From the NCBI GenBank assembly GCA_027382625.1, contig JAJKFJ010022785.1, forward strand, positions 1-64,000: DNA of 64,000 nucleotides, given 5' to 3'. Made by a program: the position numbers and the translations under genes. Source of the DNA: Tetmemena sp. SeJ-2015. Lineage: Eukaryota; Ciliophora; Spirotrichea; Sporadotrichida; Oxytrichidae. This document shows positions 11,997-24,283 of the stretch, one piece after another; position 1 is the first letter of the stretch, and each line of letters starts with the position of its first letter. The notes beneath the pieces were generated by a model. It was not told the origin of the DNA. It did no database searches and saw nothing but the letters and a program-made list of their open reading frames with translations.

Positions 11997-14900
11997 TCAT
12001 TCATTATCATTTTCCTAATAAATAATCTTTTCAAAAGTGTCTTTGTTTGACGAATACTTTATTGCTGAATCTTTTTTCGTGCTTCTCTGTGGTGAATAAT
12101 CGTTCTAGTTTATTATATCCTATTTAATAAATGCAGATAATAATTTATTGACATAATAATTTTTATTTTTATAAAATTAGTTTGATAAGATATTTTCAAA
12201 ACATCTTAATTTAGCACCAATTAGAGAGACTATTTTAAGGAAGTTAATTTTTATGCAAAAATTTGATATATCTAAACCAAATACTCAATAAATTAATTAG
12301 GTCTTCAGTTTATTAAGCTACCTACCTAATGAAGAGAAAGACTAGTAGTTTTGCTTTATAATAATTCAAAAATTTATTTTAGGCTACTGAATTTTAATGA
12401 TGGATTTATTTGCCTAGATTAAATGGAGTTGAACTTCTCGAACTTATAAATAAAAGCATTTGAGATTAATTAATTTAAAACTTCAATTCAATTCCAGACG
12501 CACAGGACTCATTGAATTTGTATAGGTCTTATCTAGATGACTTATTTCGGGGTTTTCTTTAAGCGGAATCATTATCATTTCTTTCATTTACAGAATCTGA
12601 AATATTATTTTTTTTAACTTTTCTTAGAATAAGATTTATTTATTTTTTAATCTTATTGGACATGCATTACTGAACTTTTTTGAGAAAATTAAAAAAGAAA
12701 ATGATTCTGCCTGGCTAATTTTGATGACTTATTTCATATATTTTTTGCTTTATCTAAAAATAGTAAAATATTTTAAGACTTAGATTAGCTTTCTATTGCT
12801 GGACTGACTTTTCTTTGATTTCTTCTTTTTCTGCTTGTTTTTACTTGCTTTAGTGGGAGTTTTATCCGATCTTCGTAATGAGATATTTTCAAGTTAAGCA
12901 GAAATTATTGGATTGAACTTTTTATCTTCGTTTAGTATTCTGAGTAAAAAATATTTTAAATTATAATTAATTAAAAGATGCTGCTTATGTTTACAACACG
13001 CTTGCTGAAATGCTTTTTTAATTTGGACAAGGAATCTTCATTCAAATGCAAATCACCTTTTCTTTATAAGGCTTGTAATGATTTAATTAATAATCTTTTA
13101 TTAGGTCATTATAAGTTTTGGTTTTTTTTTTAATGCCATAAATACCAAGGAGCCAAATTTTTTTTCTTTCAGAAAGTGATTATATGTGTTGATTTAAAAT
13201 ATTAAGAAATTCTATTGAATTAAGATTAATTTAAAAGCTTTTACATATGGTTATGTAATTGATGATTAGAGCATTTACTCGAATTATTCTTTATAGCTGA
13301 GCATCTCGAGATGAGCTTGGTATTTTATCTCCTACTTTTCAAACTTGCTCTTTTACTAAGCAAAGGCATATAGTAGATACACTTTGGGAGCCTTCTTCCT
13401 CAACCTTGTTTTTACTTCTATTATAATGAAATAGCACCAGTTAATGAAGAATAATGCAGTTACCAATTATCACAAAAGCATATAGCATGGCAAGAGTTTC
13501 ATCAGACAGATAAACTGAACTATCTTAATATTAAGAATTCTCTGACATCCACACCGCTGGTTTATTTATTATGAAGAATATCGCAATATAAAATGTTCCC
13601 AAAGATATCATAAGAGACAGTCTCTCCAGGTGCATCAGAGAATCACTTATAAAGGGTTAGAAATGTTGGTGCGCCATCACGAACAAAAATATTATCAAGA
13701 TCACTACTAATTATCTATGATTATATTTTACGAGAGTTTAAACAATGACGCCTTCATTTCTCAAAAATACAGCCATGAAGATAATCATCATTTTTCTGTA
13801 CACAATTACGATATCCCAGTAAAAGAATTTTTGCTTATAACCTCTGTATAGAAAACCATACTTTCTTTTTAAGGATAGAGAATCTAAAATCTTCCTGTTT
13901 CTAATCAATATGACATAAATACAACACAATTTCTTATCAAATTATTACCTATTAAATAAGCACTAAAGATTAGAAAAATTTAAAACCTTATATATTCAAC
14001 AATGGAATTTACAATAATGCTTTATAAATTTATTCGATAAAGAATTTTGGCTCTATTAAAAATATATTCTAAGAAAATTAAAAAAAATTATCAATTTTGT
14101 ACACTATAGACTAATAATACAAGTGTATTTTTTTAAAAGAGCGACGAAAGGAATGCCAAGACCCCATAATAAAATGCTTGGAATAGCGAATGCCTAACTG
14201 TAATATTTGTGATTTCCACTCCAGCATACAATCTCCAAGTCCTTAAACAATCTGCTCTCTCCTTCGATGGTTTAACATCTGAAATTGTACAGCATGTACT
14301 AAACGATTGATGGGTGAGCTAAATTTAAACTGATACGCTATATATTGTAAAATATTAGTCCTAATTTAGGAAGAGAGAAACTATTAGCCCTGATGTAAAC
14401 TTACTCAGAATTTCAAAACTCTTTCCTTTTTTCACCTATATTGCATTTTTATCATCAAATTCTATTAAATGTCATAATTAATTGGAAAAAAGTGACAGTT
14501 AATGAATGATAAAATTATAGGGAAAATTACACTTATTAGAATATGTATTTCAAAAAAATCAACTTCGCAATTTCTCCTTGAAGTTCTAGAGTAAATATAA
14601 AAACTGCACAAAAAATAATATTAGAAAAATATAAAAATTAAGTTGAGTCGTCTAATTATATTTCTATGAGGAACATATTTAAGGTTTTACTTAAATAAAA
14701 AATCCGTTTTTGTTTTTTATCACTAGTTTCATATCACAGTTTCGTTTCTGAGATTTAACTCTTATCATTTAGAACCTTTTTTAATTATTTGTACTTATTT
14801 TTGATTGCTTAAACTTCTCAATCAATATTAGCTTGTAAACAATAACTGCCAAATAGCAGCACGGAGCCATAATTATGGGAATGAAAGCAATTATTACAAG

Positions 14901-17900
14901 TTTTATGAAATATATCCTTGTCTGATTAAATTAAATTTGATTAATTAAATTGGTGTAATCACTTTGTTATTAAGAGATGAAACAGTCATAAAATATAATT
15001 CAAAGCTAAAGATCTAAGTGTATGCTGTGGATATTTGCTCAGATCCAAACAGAAAACCTTTTATCTCATCGCTCCAAGAAATCTCATATACAGATATGAT
15101 CAAGTTTATAATAATTTCGGCTAAAATTAAAATCATGAGGAGCTGAAATGGTTAAACAAAATCTTAGAGTAGACACTAAACTATAGAGTACTTTTATTTC
15201 AAAAATTTAATAAAAATTCAAAAGGTTTAGTGAAATTAAATTAGTCTGCGGCTCCCGCAAGAAATAAAATTTAAGAGTTGAGTAAGTCAAGAATACTAGA
15301 ATTGCAATTATATATTTATAAAGTTGATTAAATATTAAGCCAAGAGCCACAAAAATGAGTCTAACTATATTGACTAACCGCGAAGGACAACGAGCACATT
15401 TAAATGAGGAAATTCTTGAGTAAAAATATAAAGTACCCATCCTTGCAGTCGTTGCATAGTATTCCTTGATATTCTTAAGAGCATTAATCGTCGGAGATTT
15501 ATTCCTCTTCTGAATTTATTCCGATACAAGCTTCGGCTAAAAAGCATTCATTGAATATTAAATTTGAAAAATATAGATAAGTTATAAGTTCAAATTGGTA
15601 AATGTTGTTGGAAGTATTTGAAGATCTCCAGAATCCAGGCCTTGGCCAAATTTAGGAACCACCTGGACAGATAGCTTTCCCAATTGGACAAGATATGCAA
15701 CTTAAAAGTTAAGAATATTTTAATATAACTTCCAGGAGAAGTTTCACTAAATAAATTATTGACTAAAAAGTAGAAGTTTACTGCTCTATTAAATAGGTAT
15801 TTTCTGGGCAATCGATGCATTTGCCTGCCACTGTAAGCTATTCAATAAAAAAATCACCTACTAAGCAAGGTCTGAGGTTTATAACTATGTGAAGGTTAAG
15901 ATTGTCTAAGTTGTTGAAGTCTTTGAAATTCTCGTTTGGAACGCTATTCTCATCTAAAGCCTCTGATTTTATTGATATGCTATAGTTAAGGCCAGGAGTT
16001 GCAGTAAATTGCACTCCATGGATATTGAATACGCCATTGAAGGCTGTGAATTAATTTAATCCTTCTAATATTGGAGAGTATACCGATGAGGGTGAAGTTT
16101 TAAAATAAAATTTGATAATCACTTTCAACATAAATGAGAACAGAAGTCTGGCTAGATGAAGTTACTATTTAGTCATATTTGTCAACGAGTGCGAAGAAAA
16201 TTGAAGGAAGAGTATCTCCGCTTCTATGATTTTCAAGGTATAGTTAGTTCAAGCCTATCTGCTAGATTTGAGGAATCTTAAGGTTTCTTTATTCTGATTT
16301 GTGATTCTTACTATTTTAACTTTTAATATCATAACCTTGTTTCAGGCCTCTGCTTTTTTATGATACTAAAAGCCGGGATTCTCTTAATTAAATTTAAGCC
16401 TTGAATGTTTCCTCTTCGATTATTGTCAATAGACATTTTTTATAAATTTGGGAAAGAAAATTAAGCGAAACTTTCTCCTTTTTATAATGAAATTTCATCA
16501 AATTTTTTTTAAATTGAATTATATCTCATTAGGTTGTAGAATATACTTGAAAACATTAGGATGAGCATAATTGATCCCCTAATTTTAAAATATGGTTTAA
16601 ATTCTATAAATTTAATTTGAGAGCTAGATTAATCTCATTTAAAAAGCAAAATTTATGACATCTGAAATTTTATTAAAAAAGATATCACCAATTAAATATA
16701 TTCTTAAGAATTTTTTGTAGTTTTTGTCTAAAGTCCCAGCATTTTAGTTGTTAGTAAATGAATTTTATTAAAAGAGCATTTATGATAAATATTATTTATA
16801 TCTTCCTTGAGATATTTTCAAATCATATCTGCAATAAACAACTTAAAAAGATAACCAATAATTTAAGTGTTTTTCAAAAAAAATGGTAAATAACGCTGAT
16901 TTTTTAAAATAAAAAACCATTAGTAATAAATCAAGAATCCTTTAGATGACTCTTCTATCCCTCTTTAATTCTTTCTTCTACATCTAAAATCAAATTATTA
17001 TTTGACTTAGCTATATTTGTAGTTTCTATGGTAGGGTGGCTTGATCAGGCCCATATAATGCTGCCTAATTATTGGAGAAATCCACAATTCCATTATTAAA
17101 AATTTAAGGATCGACACCTTAATGGTATATAGCCCCTCCATAGCTTCAAGCTTAATTGTTTGTGAATGTGTTATTTTATGTAAAGAAGAAGTATAAAATC
17201 AATTTAAAAATATGGAAAAAATTAGCTGACCTTATTCAAACTTATAAAAGGGATTTTTTTTTTTATTCAAAGATCCAAAAAAAACCAATTGATTACCTTC
17301 CATTTTATAATAAAAGTCTTTCCTTTTAATAAATTATAACTATTTTAAGTAGCAAAAGAAAATTTGCGTTTGGCATTTGAAATAAATAGCACCTCCATAA
17401 CCTCTTTGGTCCGTTTCGCCTTATCCCTTCATAATACTAGAATACAGCTTATCATGATCAGCATTATTCGAGTCAAATAAGTTACCACTCTTATATTAAT
17501 TAATGATATTCATATCAATCATTTTATTTTAAAACACTCAAAGTGATGCCTTGAATAAATAAAATGAGGACTGTCAAGATACAATGCACCTCCTGTAACG
17601 GCACTGCAATTTATAAAAGTAGAGTCCCAGATGTTGTATCTAGTGTTCGTAACGTCCACAAAATCATCAAGATAAATTTAAAAAGATAGACCTTTTTCTT
17701 TTCAATATAGATTGCTCCTCCGAGGATGGCTCTCATATCTCTGAACGTAGAATTTGAAATGTAAATCTAATTACAGTCACTGCTCTATGATTTTTAAATT
17801 ATTTGCAGAAAAGGGCAGCTCCAGATAGGACTTAGACTTTTCCTACATCTTTGAACTCTGAATTTTGAATTTGGATTGAAATAAGAAGTGCATAGATTTA

Positions 17901-20900
17901 ATTGACGCCAATCAAGCTAGAAAAGCTACTATTTTAGATTACTAAGTTGCAAGCATATGTACCCTCAGCAAAGATAGAGTCTCCTAAATCACTACTCCAA
18001 TTCTCAACAAAGGTTGAGTCTTTTATTTGCACAAGTTAAAAGTTTTAGGCATTAATAGCTCCTCCCTACTAAGCCACGTTTTGATTAAAGATGCTTAAAA
18101 TAAAAAAATTATATGCAGTTTTAGATTATCAGTGTACTTTAACCAAAGATGTGAATTGAACCTCCCCCACTCATATGGGAGCTAGTCCCATTATCATTAA
18201 AGACTTATCATTTAAGAACATTCATTCATAATTATTAAAAGTACACGAATCTTAAATAATATTATTGCTAATGATACACAACTCATTAAATAAGACTCAA
18301 TTTATTTAAGTAATAGAGAATTAAGTATTGAAGATTTAGATATTAGATCCCTAAATAATTTGAATGAAGTCTCCCTTTATTTTTTCGCTCAGCATAAGAT
18401 AGTAGTATGTGAAGTCTCTCGTAGTTTAAAATATAAGCTTTGAAGAATTAACAATCCAAGTAAATTAAAAAATATTTTAGCAATCCGTGATGGTTGCATT
18501 TGAGAAATCAAAAAGGAAAATGCTTGTCTCTTCTTTAGCTAAGTTGTCTGCAAAAATACAGTCTTTAATCACAGCTTGTGAGTATATTAAACTCAGGCCA
18601 CTCCGAACTGATGTGTTTTAAATGTTAATACTATTTTAAGTTATTCTGGAAGATGCAAGATGCAATGCTGATATTTATAAATAATTTTGGGTAGAAGAAG
18701 AACCAAGAACATCCATTACTGATGATTCAAGCAGAGAATAGTTGTTCAAAAAACTGCTATTAGAAATTTTAAGATCTTTATTTTTAAAATCGAGACATAG
18801 GACTCGGAAAGGATACTTATGACTCCTCCTTTTACAAATAATTAAAATAAATAAAGCGAAGGGGTTAGGAAATATTTTGCAAAAATCCTATATTTTTAAT
18901 GAAAAATTAAAAATAAGTTTATTTTACTTTCGAATCAGTCTCTAGGTAATTAAAGTGAATATAAATCTATTTCAAATATGTATTGCAATCTAAAATAACC
19001 GTCATAATTTAACTTAAAACATTAAAAACTCTAATTTTTATTTAACGATTCTTTTAGAGGACAAAATAATATTTTTTAAAGATTATCTTTTAAATCTTAT
19101 TTTACCGATTTTCCTTTTTTCACATTTTTTTTTAATTATAGGTGAAAAATTTTTGCAAGATTATTTTTTCTTTAGACAATTTTAACATTTCGATTTAAAT
19201 TATACTATTACTAAAAAAGACAGTGCTTACAAGAAAATATATTATATAAAAGTTTATCGTTGTTAACTTCTAGGAATTTTTATTCACACTCTATTTTTAA
19301 ATTATCTGAGAAGTGAATATCGTTTTAAGCCCGAATAAAAGTATATGAAAAAGCTTTATTCAAATAAATGGGCAAATGTGCCTTAATTTATTTTATTGTT
19401 TTAAATCATAGATATAATGAATATTAATACCACCTAAAATATACAGTTGCATAATTCTTTGTAAAGTTACAAAAAGCTATTGTAGCTGCTGAAAACTCTG
19501 AAAGAAGCAATTTAAAATAAAAACTGCATTTTAACACTCAATATTTTTTACTATGAATACACCTCCTTTTTAAGCTTAATTAGCATAGAACAAAGAATTT
19601 TGAAGTATAAGATTTGAGGAAATTGCTCTTATCACTCCACCAAATACTCCTTGGTTATTCTAGAAAGTGGAGTCGACTACTGTAAGAGTAGAATCTTTTA
19701 GAACAATAGTCGACCCCCTATCTATAGAAGAGCAATTAGAAATAGTTACTCCATTCATCTCCACTAAATATGCTTTCTCAAAATAAAACTGGGAGTCTAA
19801 ACTCAGATCGTTAATTGCAGTTTATCTTATCTGATCCTAAGAGCAAGTGAAATTATAGGAAAATAATTTTTGAAATTATTCTATATTGTTTTAAATTGTT
19901 GTTTTGAAGAAGGACTCTGGAATGATCGTAATTTGAACTAGAGTAAATGACAGAGCCAGCATAAGATGAAAAATTACTGAAAGAAGAGTTATCAAGATTT
20001 ACAGAGGAGAAATCTTTGAGATAAAATATGCCTCCTGAAGATGTGGATTCAACTTCTCCACAAATTAAAGAGCTGATATAAATAAAGATAAAAATAATAT
20101 AGGACTATTTAAATTTTAAGATAATTATTTCTCTAAAAGATATATAGATGATATTAAGTTCCAACTAAGGATTTTCTGAATAGAAAACTCCTCCATTTTT
20201 GGCTTTAGCTTTAATAATTTAACTCCCTTGGCCATACATTATGAATTTCTATTCTGCTTGTTTATTTTAAGAGCTCTCTTTGAAATAGACGACCCCTCCG
20301 AATTAAGAAGCAGTTGAATTTAGAATAGTGAGGTTTCTTAGTTTTAAAATAAATATGTTAACCTTGAGATCCCTCACAGAAATAAAATACTCCCCCGATC
20401 GCAGCACTATTATTTTCAAAACGGCTCTCGTATTAGTAATTTGAAAAAAAGTTTATATTTTAGAGAATTTTCAGCAATAAAATTGATATTGAATGAAATT
20501 TTATAGTTATGATATTATACTTTCACCCCCCGATTTTTCACTACTGGCTGGAAGCTAGTCCCCAGAAGTAGCCACTGTTTTTGTTTTTTTACTGAACTTT
20601 AGAGAATTTGTTAAAAACCATCCATAATGGCATGTGCAATCCATAAATTCCCCTACAAAGTGGGTTTTAAAATAAAATTACCTTTTTTTTGACATTTTTC
20701 TAGCAATACCCGGGGACAAGGAGCGCTTACAGTACCAAATTTTAACCCAGATGGTAACTGCTTCGTCCTCGTTCGTCCAGGCTTTACAGAAGGAAACTGA
20801 AAAGTTTTTGAAAAATCGGGGCTGAACGGATAATATTTTATAATATTTTAAGTTTACATCGAGATACTTGTATTAGATAAAAACATTTTAAAACCACAAA

Positions 20901-23337
20901 ATTTATCATAAAAATATCATTTTAATATTTATTGCTAAAATAATTTTTTTTCTTTCTGGAACAAGCTCCGTAATAAAAATTATAAAGAAAAGAAGTAAAC
21001 AATAAATCAACAATTATTTTTTTATCTTGAATTTGATTACTAAAATATGTTTATGTTGAGCTTATAAATTAATGATGATACATTTTCAAATAAACTTTTT
21101 GTAATTTGTATTAAAATGAAAGATTTAAATATTTTCCATTCATCCTCTTTATTTATTGTCTTTTATTACTCCTCCTAAGGAAGCTATGTTGTTATTAAAT
21201 ATGGATTCTTAGTCTGTTAGGTTAGTTTAATCTAAATAGAAAATGGATCCACTCCCTCTCTTATTATTTGAAGAGCAGAAATAGCTAAATTTATTTCTTA
21301 TAGAACTTATCTTCTTAATTTGCTAACCGGAAATCAAACTAGGCTTCTCTTTGATTAGAAAAATTTAAAAAATTTAAAAAAATTTTAAGACATTAATTTA
21401 TAAGCCAAAATTTTAAAAAAATATAATTATCCGTTCAGCCCCATTTTTCAAAAATTTTCAGTTTTCTGTGCCTGGGGAACGAGGACAACCTTCCATCTGG
21501 GGAAAATTTGTACTGTAAGCGCTCCTTTCGGCCTTTCTAAAAATTCAAAAAATAATTTTACTTATTAAAATTCCCAATTTTAGGGGTTTTTTATGGGCGC
21601 AACATGCCAATTATGGTGGTTTGAAGCAACTTCTCTAAAATTATAAAAAAAAAAACAGGGGAAATTAGGGGCAAGCTGGCTTCCTACCCGTGTTAAAAAT
21701 CGGGGCGACCCTATAATATTAAGAAAGATTACATAAGTTCACATAAGTATCCTATAGAAAATATATAATTTAAACCTCAACAAAAAAATTGTAAAACTTA
21801 TATTTTATGCTTGTTCTTATTAAAATGTATTTTCTAGTAAATGAGATTAAGACTTGGAGAGCTCAGTTCTAATAGCAGTCCATTTCCTTCGATTGAACTC
21901 ATGTTCAAGAAATAATTAAATTTGAAATTGCTCTCTCTCAAAATGATTTAAAATTTAACACAAATTTCTTAGCTAAATTATCTGCCGAGAATTAATATGT
22001 TATCAATTTGCTCCCTAGATTCTTAAAGTTTAATCTAAATGTAAATTCATTAATTTTTAAAGAGAATGTGCATTTATGTACACTTGAAACATTTTAATAA
22101 TTCTCTATTATAGAAAATATGGCAACTTGAATAGTAGTATTAAAATATAAAATATTTATTCCGAAATTGAATATTATTTTTTAACTCTTTGACAATTATA
22201 ATTTAAAGTTTGATCTTTCTATTTGTATGGAAAAGTTAATTGCTTTGGATATTTTTAAGATTGGTTGTGAGCCAAAGTAGATGTCTGAAAAATTACTATC
22301 TTGAATTAGTAACTCAAAAAACTAGACACTATCAGGGACGCTGATTAATTGAGACTAAGTGCATAGACTGCTCAAGTTAGAAAAGTGAGAGCCATTTATT
22401 TAAATTCTTAGGTTTGTTGTAATATTTTAAGGCATACCAATCAACCCCGGAGTAGTGTCTTCATAAATCTATTCATAAAAAATAAAAAATATTCATTTGG
22501 GGGCTTTTATAAAAAAAAAAATTTTAACCTTAAAAATTTTAGGTATTTTTAAAAATGATTTTTAAAAAATTTTTCAAATTTAAAAAACTTTTGAATTAAA
22601 TATAGAAATTCTTTAATGAAGATTATTAAAATACATTATTTGTATAGCCATATTTAATGATTTGTAGATATTAGTCCTAAGAATCGACATTTATTATGCC
22701 TTCTTCATATTTAAAGCTATCCAAGTTCTCATATATTTAATTTACGAAGCTGATAGTTTCGTATAATTAAAATAAAAAATTTATTTATTAAGAATTAAAC
22801 TTTTTCTAGCTGCAATATTAATCAGCAATCACTCTTGTTTGATTTACTTAATTGATTATGGGTGACTCCTATATTTATTGCTTTTGTTGTAGGTTGTGTT
22901 TTTCATTCCATATTTCATGTCTACAACATTAAACCTATTTGTGAACTGAGCTATTTGGAAGAGCGCCCTATTCATATAACTAATTAAGCTTCCATTAATC
23001 AAAGTAGGTATATTTATAAAATTTAAAAGTCAAGGTTACTCACCTATATTTCAAGTCATGCATATTTTTCGCAAAACTCCTTGCTTATTTCTATATCTTA
23101 ACAATCTACATTAAGTGAGCTACAATTAGAAATACTGAGAGTGAAGAGTAGTATTTCGTGAAAAAGTTTTCAAGATTTAGACTCTCTTAAAGAGTAGAAG
23201 ATGAAAATCTTACAATGATTGCCTTGAGAGTTAATTTTTTCCTCCTCATTTTGAAGATGCTTAAAGTTGTAAATTAAAGCACGACTGCAAATTATGCTAT
23301 TTAGTAGCAGGATTAGAATTGTTGTTAAAAAGGTCAT
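11997..23337 (-). CDS. Giant beta-helix/cysteine-rich multi-pass membrane protein, tandem copy B
   Basis: Closest relative of copy A; exon-like blocks are nearly identical while introns differ. The start chosen is the ATG at 23335-23337 (MTFLTTILILLLNSIICSRA), the position shared by all four copies; an in-frame ATG 24 codons upstream also exists. Cysteine block near 15,610-15,700 (CxxCP ... CPGG ... PGFWR); KCARCPSRLVNIVRLIFVALGLIF near 15,320-15,420; membrane exons 13,480-14,930, including NQTRIYFIKLVIIAFIPIIM. A single extra A near 13,452 (gaataatgcag against gaatatgcaa in copy A) shifts the frame in the final helix. A second pair of 1-bp changes just downstream compensates itself. The tail exon (12,400-12,600) reads SSRQDLYKFNESCASGIEL, and the last exon ends FEKIIYQENDNE then TGA at 11997-11999. 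Two MITEs lie in its introns. Possibly a recent pseudogene if the extra A is real. Confidence 0.7.
13452..13453 (-). other. 1-bp insertion causing a frameshift in copy B
   Basis: Copies A, C and D have 18 bases between the shared flanks here (gaagaa...ttacc) and copy B has 19. The extra base falls in the codons of the conserved helix GNCI(F/I)F, so copy B loses the frame that leads to FINWCYFIIIEV. Either a real lesion or a homopolymer-type sequence error. Confidence 0.6.
20519..20831 (+). mobile_element. MITE copy 1 (TIR family CGTTCAGCCCCG)
   Basis: About 313 bp in an intron of copy B. Its right end is ATCGGGGCTGAACGG, the left end a decayed inverted copy. Internal landmarks shared by the family: ACTACTGGCT near the left, then GCGCTTACAGTACCAA and CTTCGTCCTCGTTCGTCCAG near the right. 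TA-rich flanks. No coding capacity. Confidence 0.8.
21429..21711 (-). mobile_element. MITE copy 2, inverted
   Basis: About 283 bp in an intron of copy B, about 600 bp from copy 1 and in opposite orientation. Begins CCGTTCAGCCCCATTTTTC and ends AAAAATCGGGGCGACC. Contains TGTACTGTAAGCGCTCC, the reverse complement of the family core. Confidence 0.78.
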
Positions 23338-23484
23338 TATAAACAAAGATATGATTATATAAAATGAATGTAAAGAATACTTCAAATTAAACCTTGATAA
23401 ACAATTCATAGAATTCTAAATATGTCACCTTATTACTTCGAAAAGTGAGAGATATATTTATAACCTATCGCTACGTTTTATAAA

Positions 23485-23525
23485 CAGTTGCTTTTGAAGA
23501 AGTAAATATTGAAAGTTAATATCAA
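23485..23525 (-). promoter_or_regulatory. Conserved 41-bp upstream element of copy B
   Basis: Near-identical to 11666-11706 and similarly placed relative to the ATG of copy B. The part AAATATTGAAAGTTAATAT is also present at about 36,550-36,570 upstream of copy C. Promoter or 5' UTR role is inferred. Confidence 0.45.
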
Positions 23526-23633
23526 ACTACCAAAAATTAAAATAGGTGAAGCAGAAATTATAATTAATATTCATCATTTTTAATCACTTAAATGAATAAA
23601 TAGTTAACTTTAAAAAATATTTGAAAAATTATT

Positions 23634-23990
23634 TTAAAATAAACTTGATTCTTTATTTATAAGCATATATGAATTAGAGAAAACAAAGATAGCCTTGATA
23701 ATTCTTCTCTTAAATGATAAGAAATTGAGAATAAGTTGTGTCCAATTAACTTCATTATTAACACTTATAATCATGCTAAATTTTAACTTAAACAGGCTGA
23801 CTGGTTCGTAGTTAATCATTATGCTGTCTGGCTTGAGATCTCCGAATCTCAAATCATGTAACTCTATCACTACTCTAACGAGGCCAATAAGAATAAAGGT
23901 AAGAATATAATTGCTTCTCCAATGCTGATAAATTCTCTTAGTGCGATCTCCAATTTAGGAGCGCGAATAATATAACTTATTTGACGTTAC
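23634..23990 (-). pseudogene. Protein-kinase catalytic-loop remnant
   Basis: A minus-strand ORF reads VVIELHDLRFGDLKPDSIMIN followed by Y-E-P-V-S-L-F-K-L-K-F-S. It resembles the kinase pattern LH...HGDLKPxNI(M/L)I...KL.DFS, but His of the HxD-type loop is Phe and the DFG region is degenerate. No N-lobe, APE motif or C-lobe is visible around it, and the next codons drift into AT-rich sequence ending at 23,634. Seen: the motif resemblance over about 30 residues. Inferred: a decayed duplicate of a kinase exon. Chance similarity is possible. Confidence 0.4.
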
Positions 23991-24283
23991 ATCATTTTTA
24001 ACTTTCATCTTTCCTCTTGCAAAAATCTTTTCGCTAACTTTTATGCATTGTCAACTTCTTCATGAATTCTTTACTTACTTTTATTCTATTAATTTTTCTT
24101 GACTACTAAGTTTAATTAATGGAACGAAAATTTATTTTTTAAAAAAGAAGCTGACTTTAAGCAGTCATACTTGATTAAAAATGATTTATCTTTAAGTGGC
24201 ATAACTGATCATTATATCTTAAATCTTACTAATAATAAAACATTTAAAAATAGGGATATAACTTAATTAATTAAAAAAGTGAC

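Larger units (their letters stand above)
23338..24283. other. Intergenic spacer B/C
   Basis: 946 bp between the copy B start and the copy C stop. Contains the conserved upstream element at 23485-23525 and a kinase-like remnant at about 23,634-23,990. The rest is AT-rich with nothing recognised. Confidence 0.5.
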
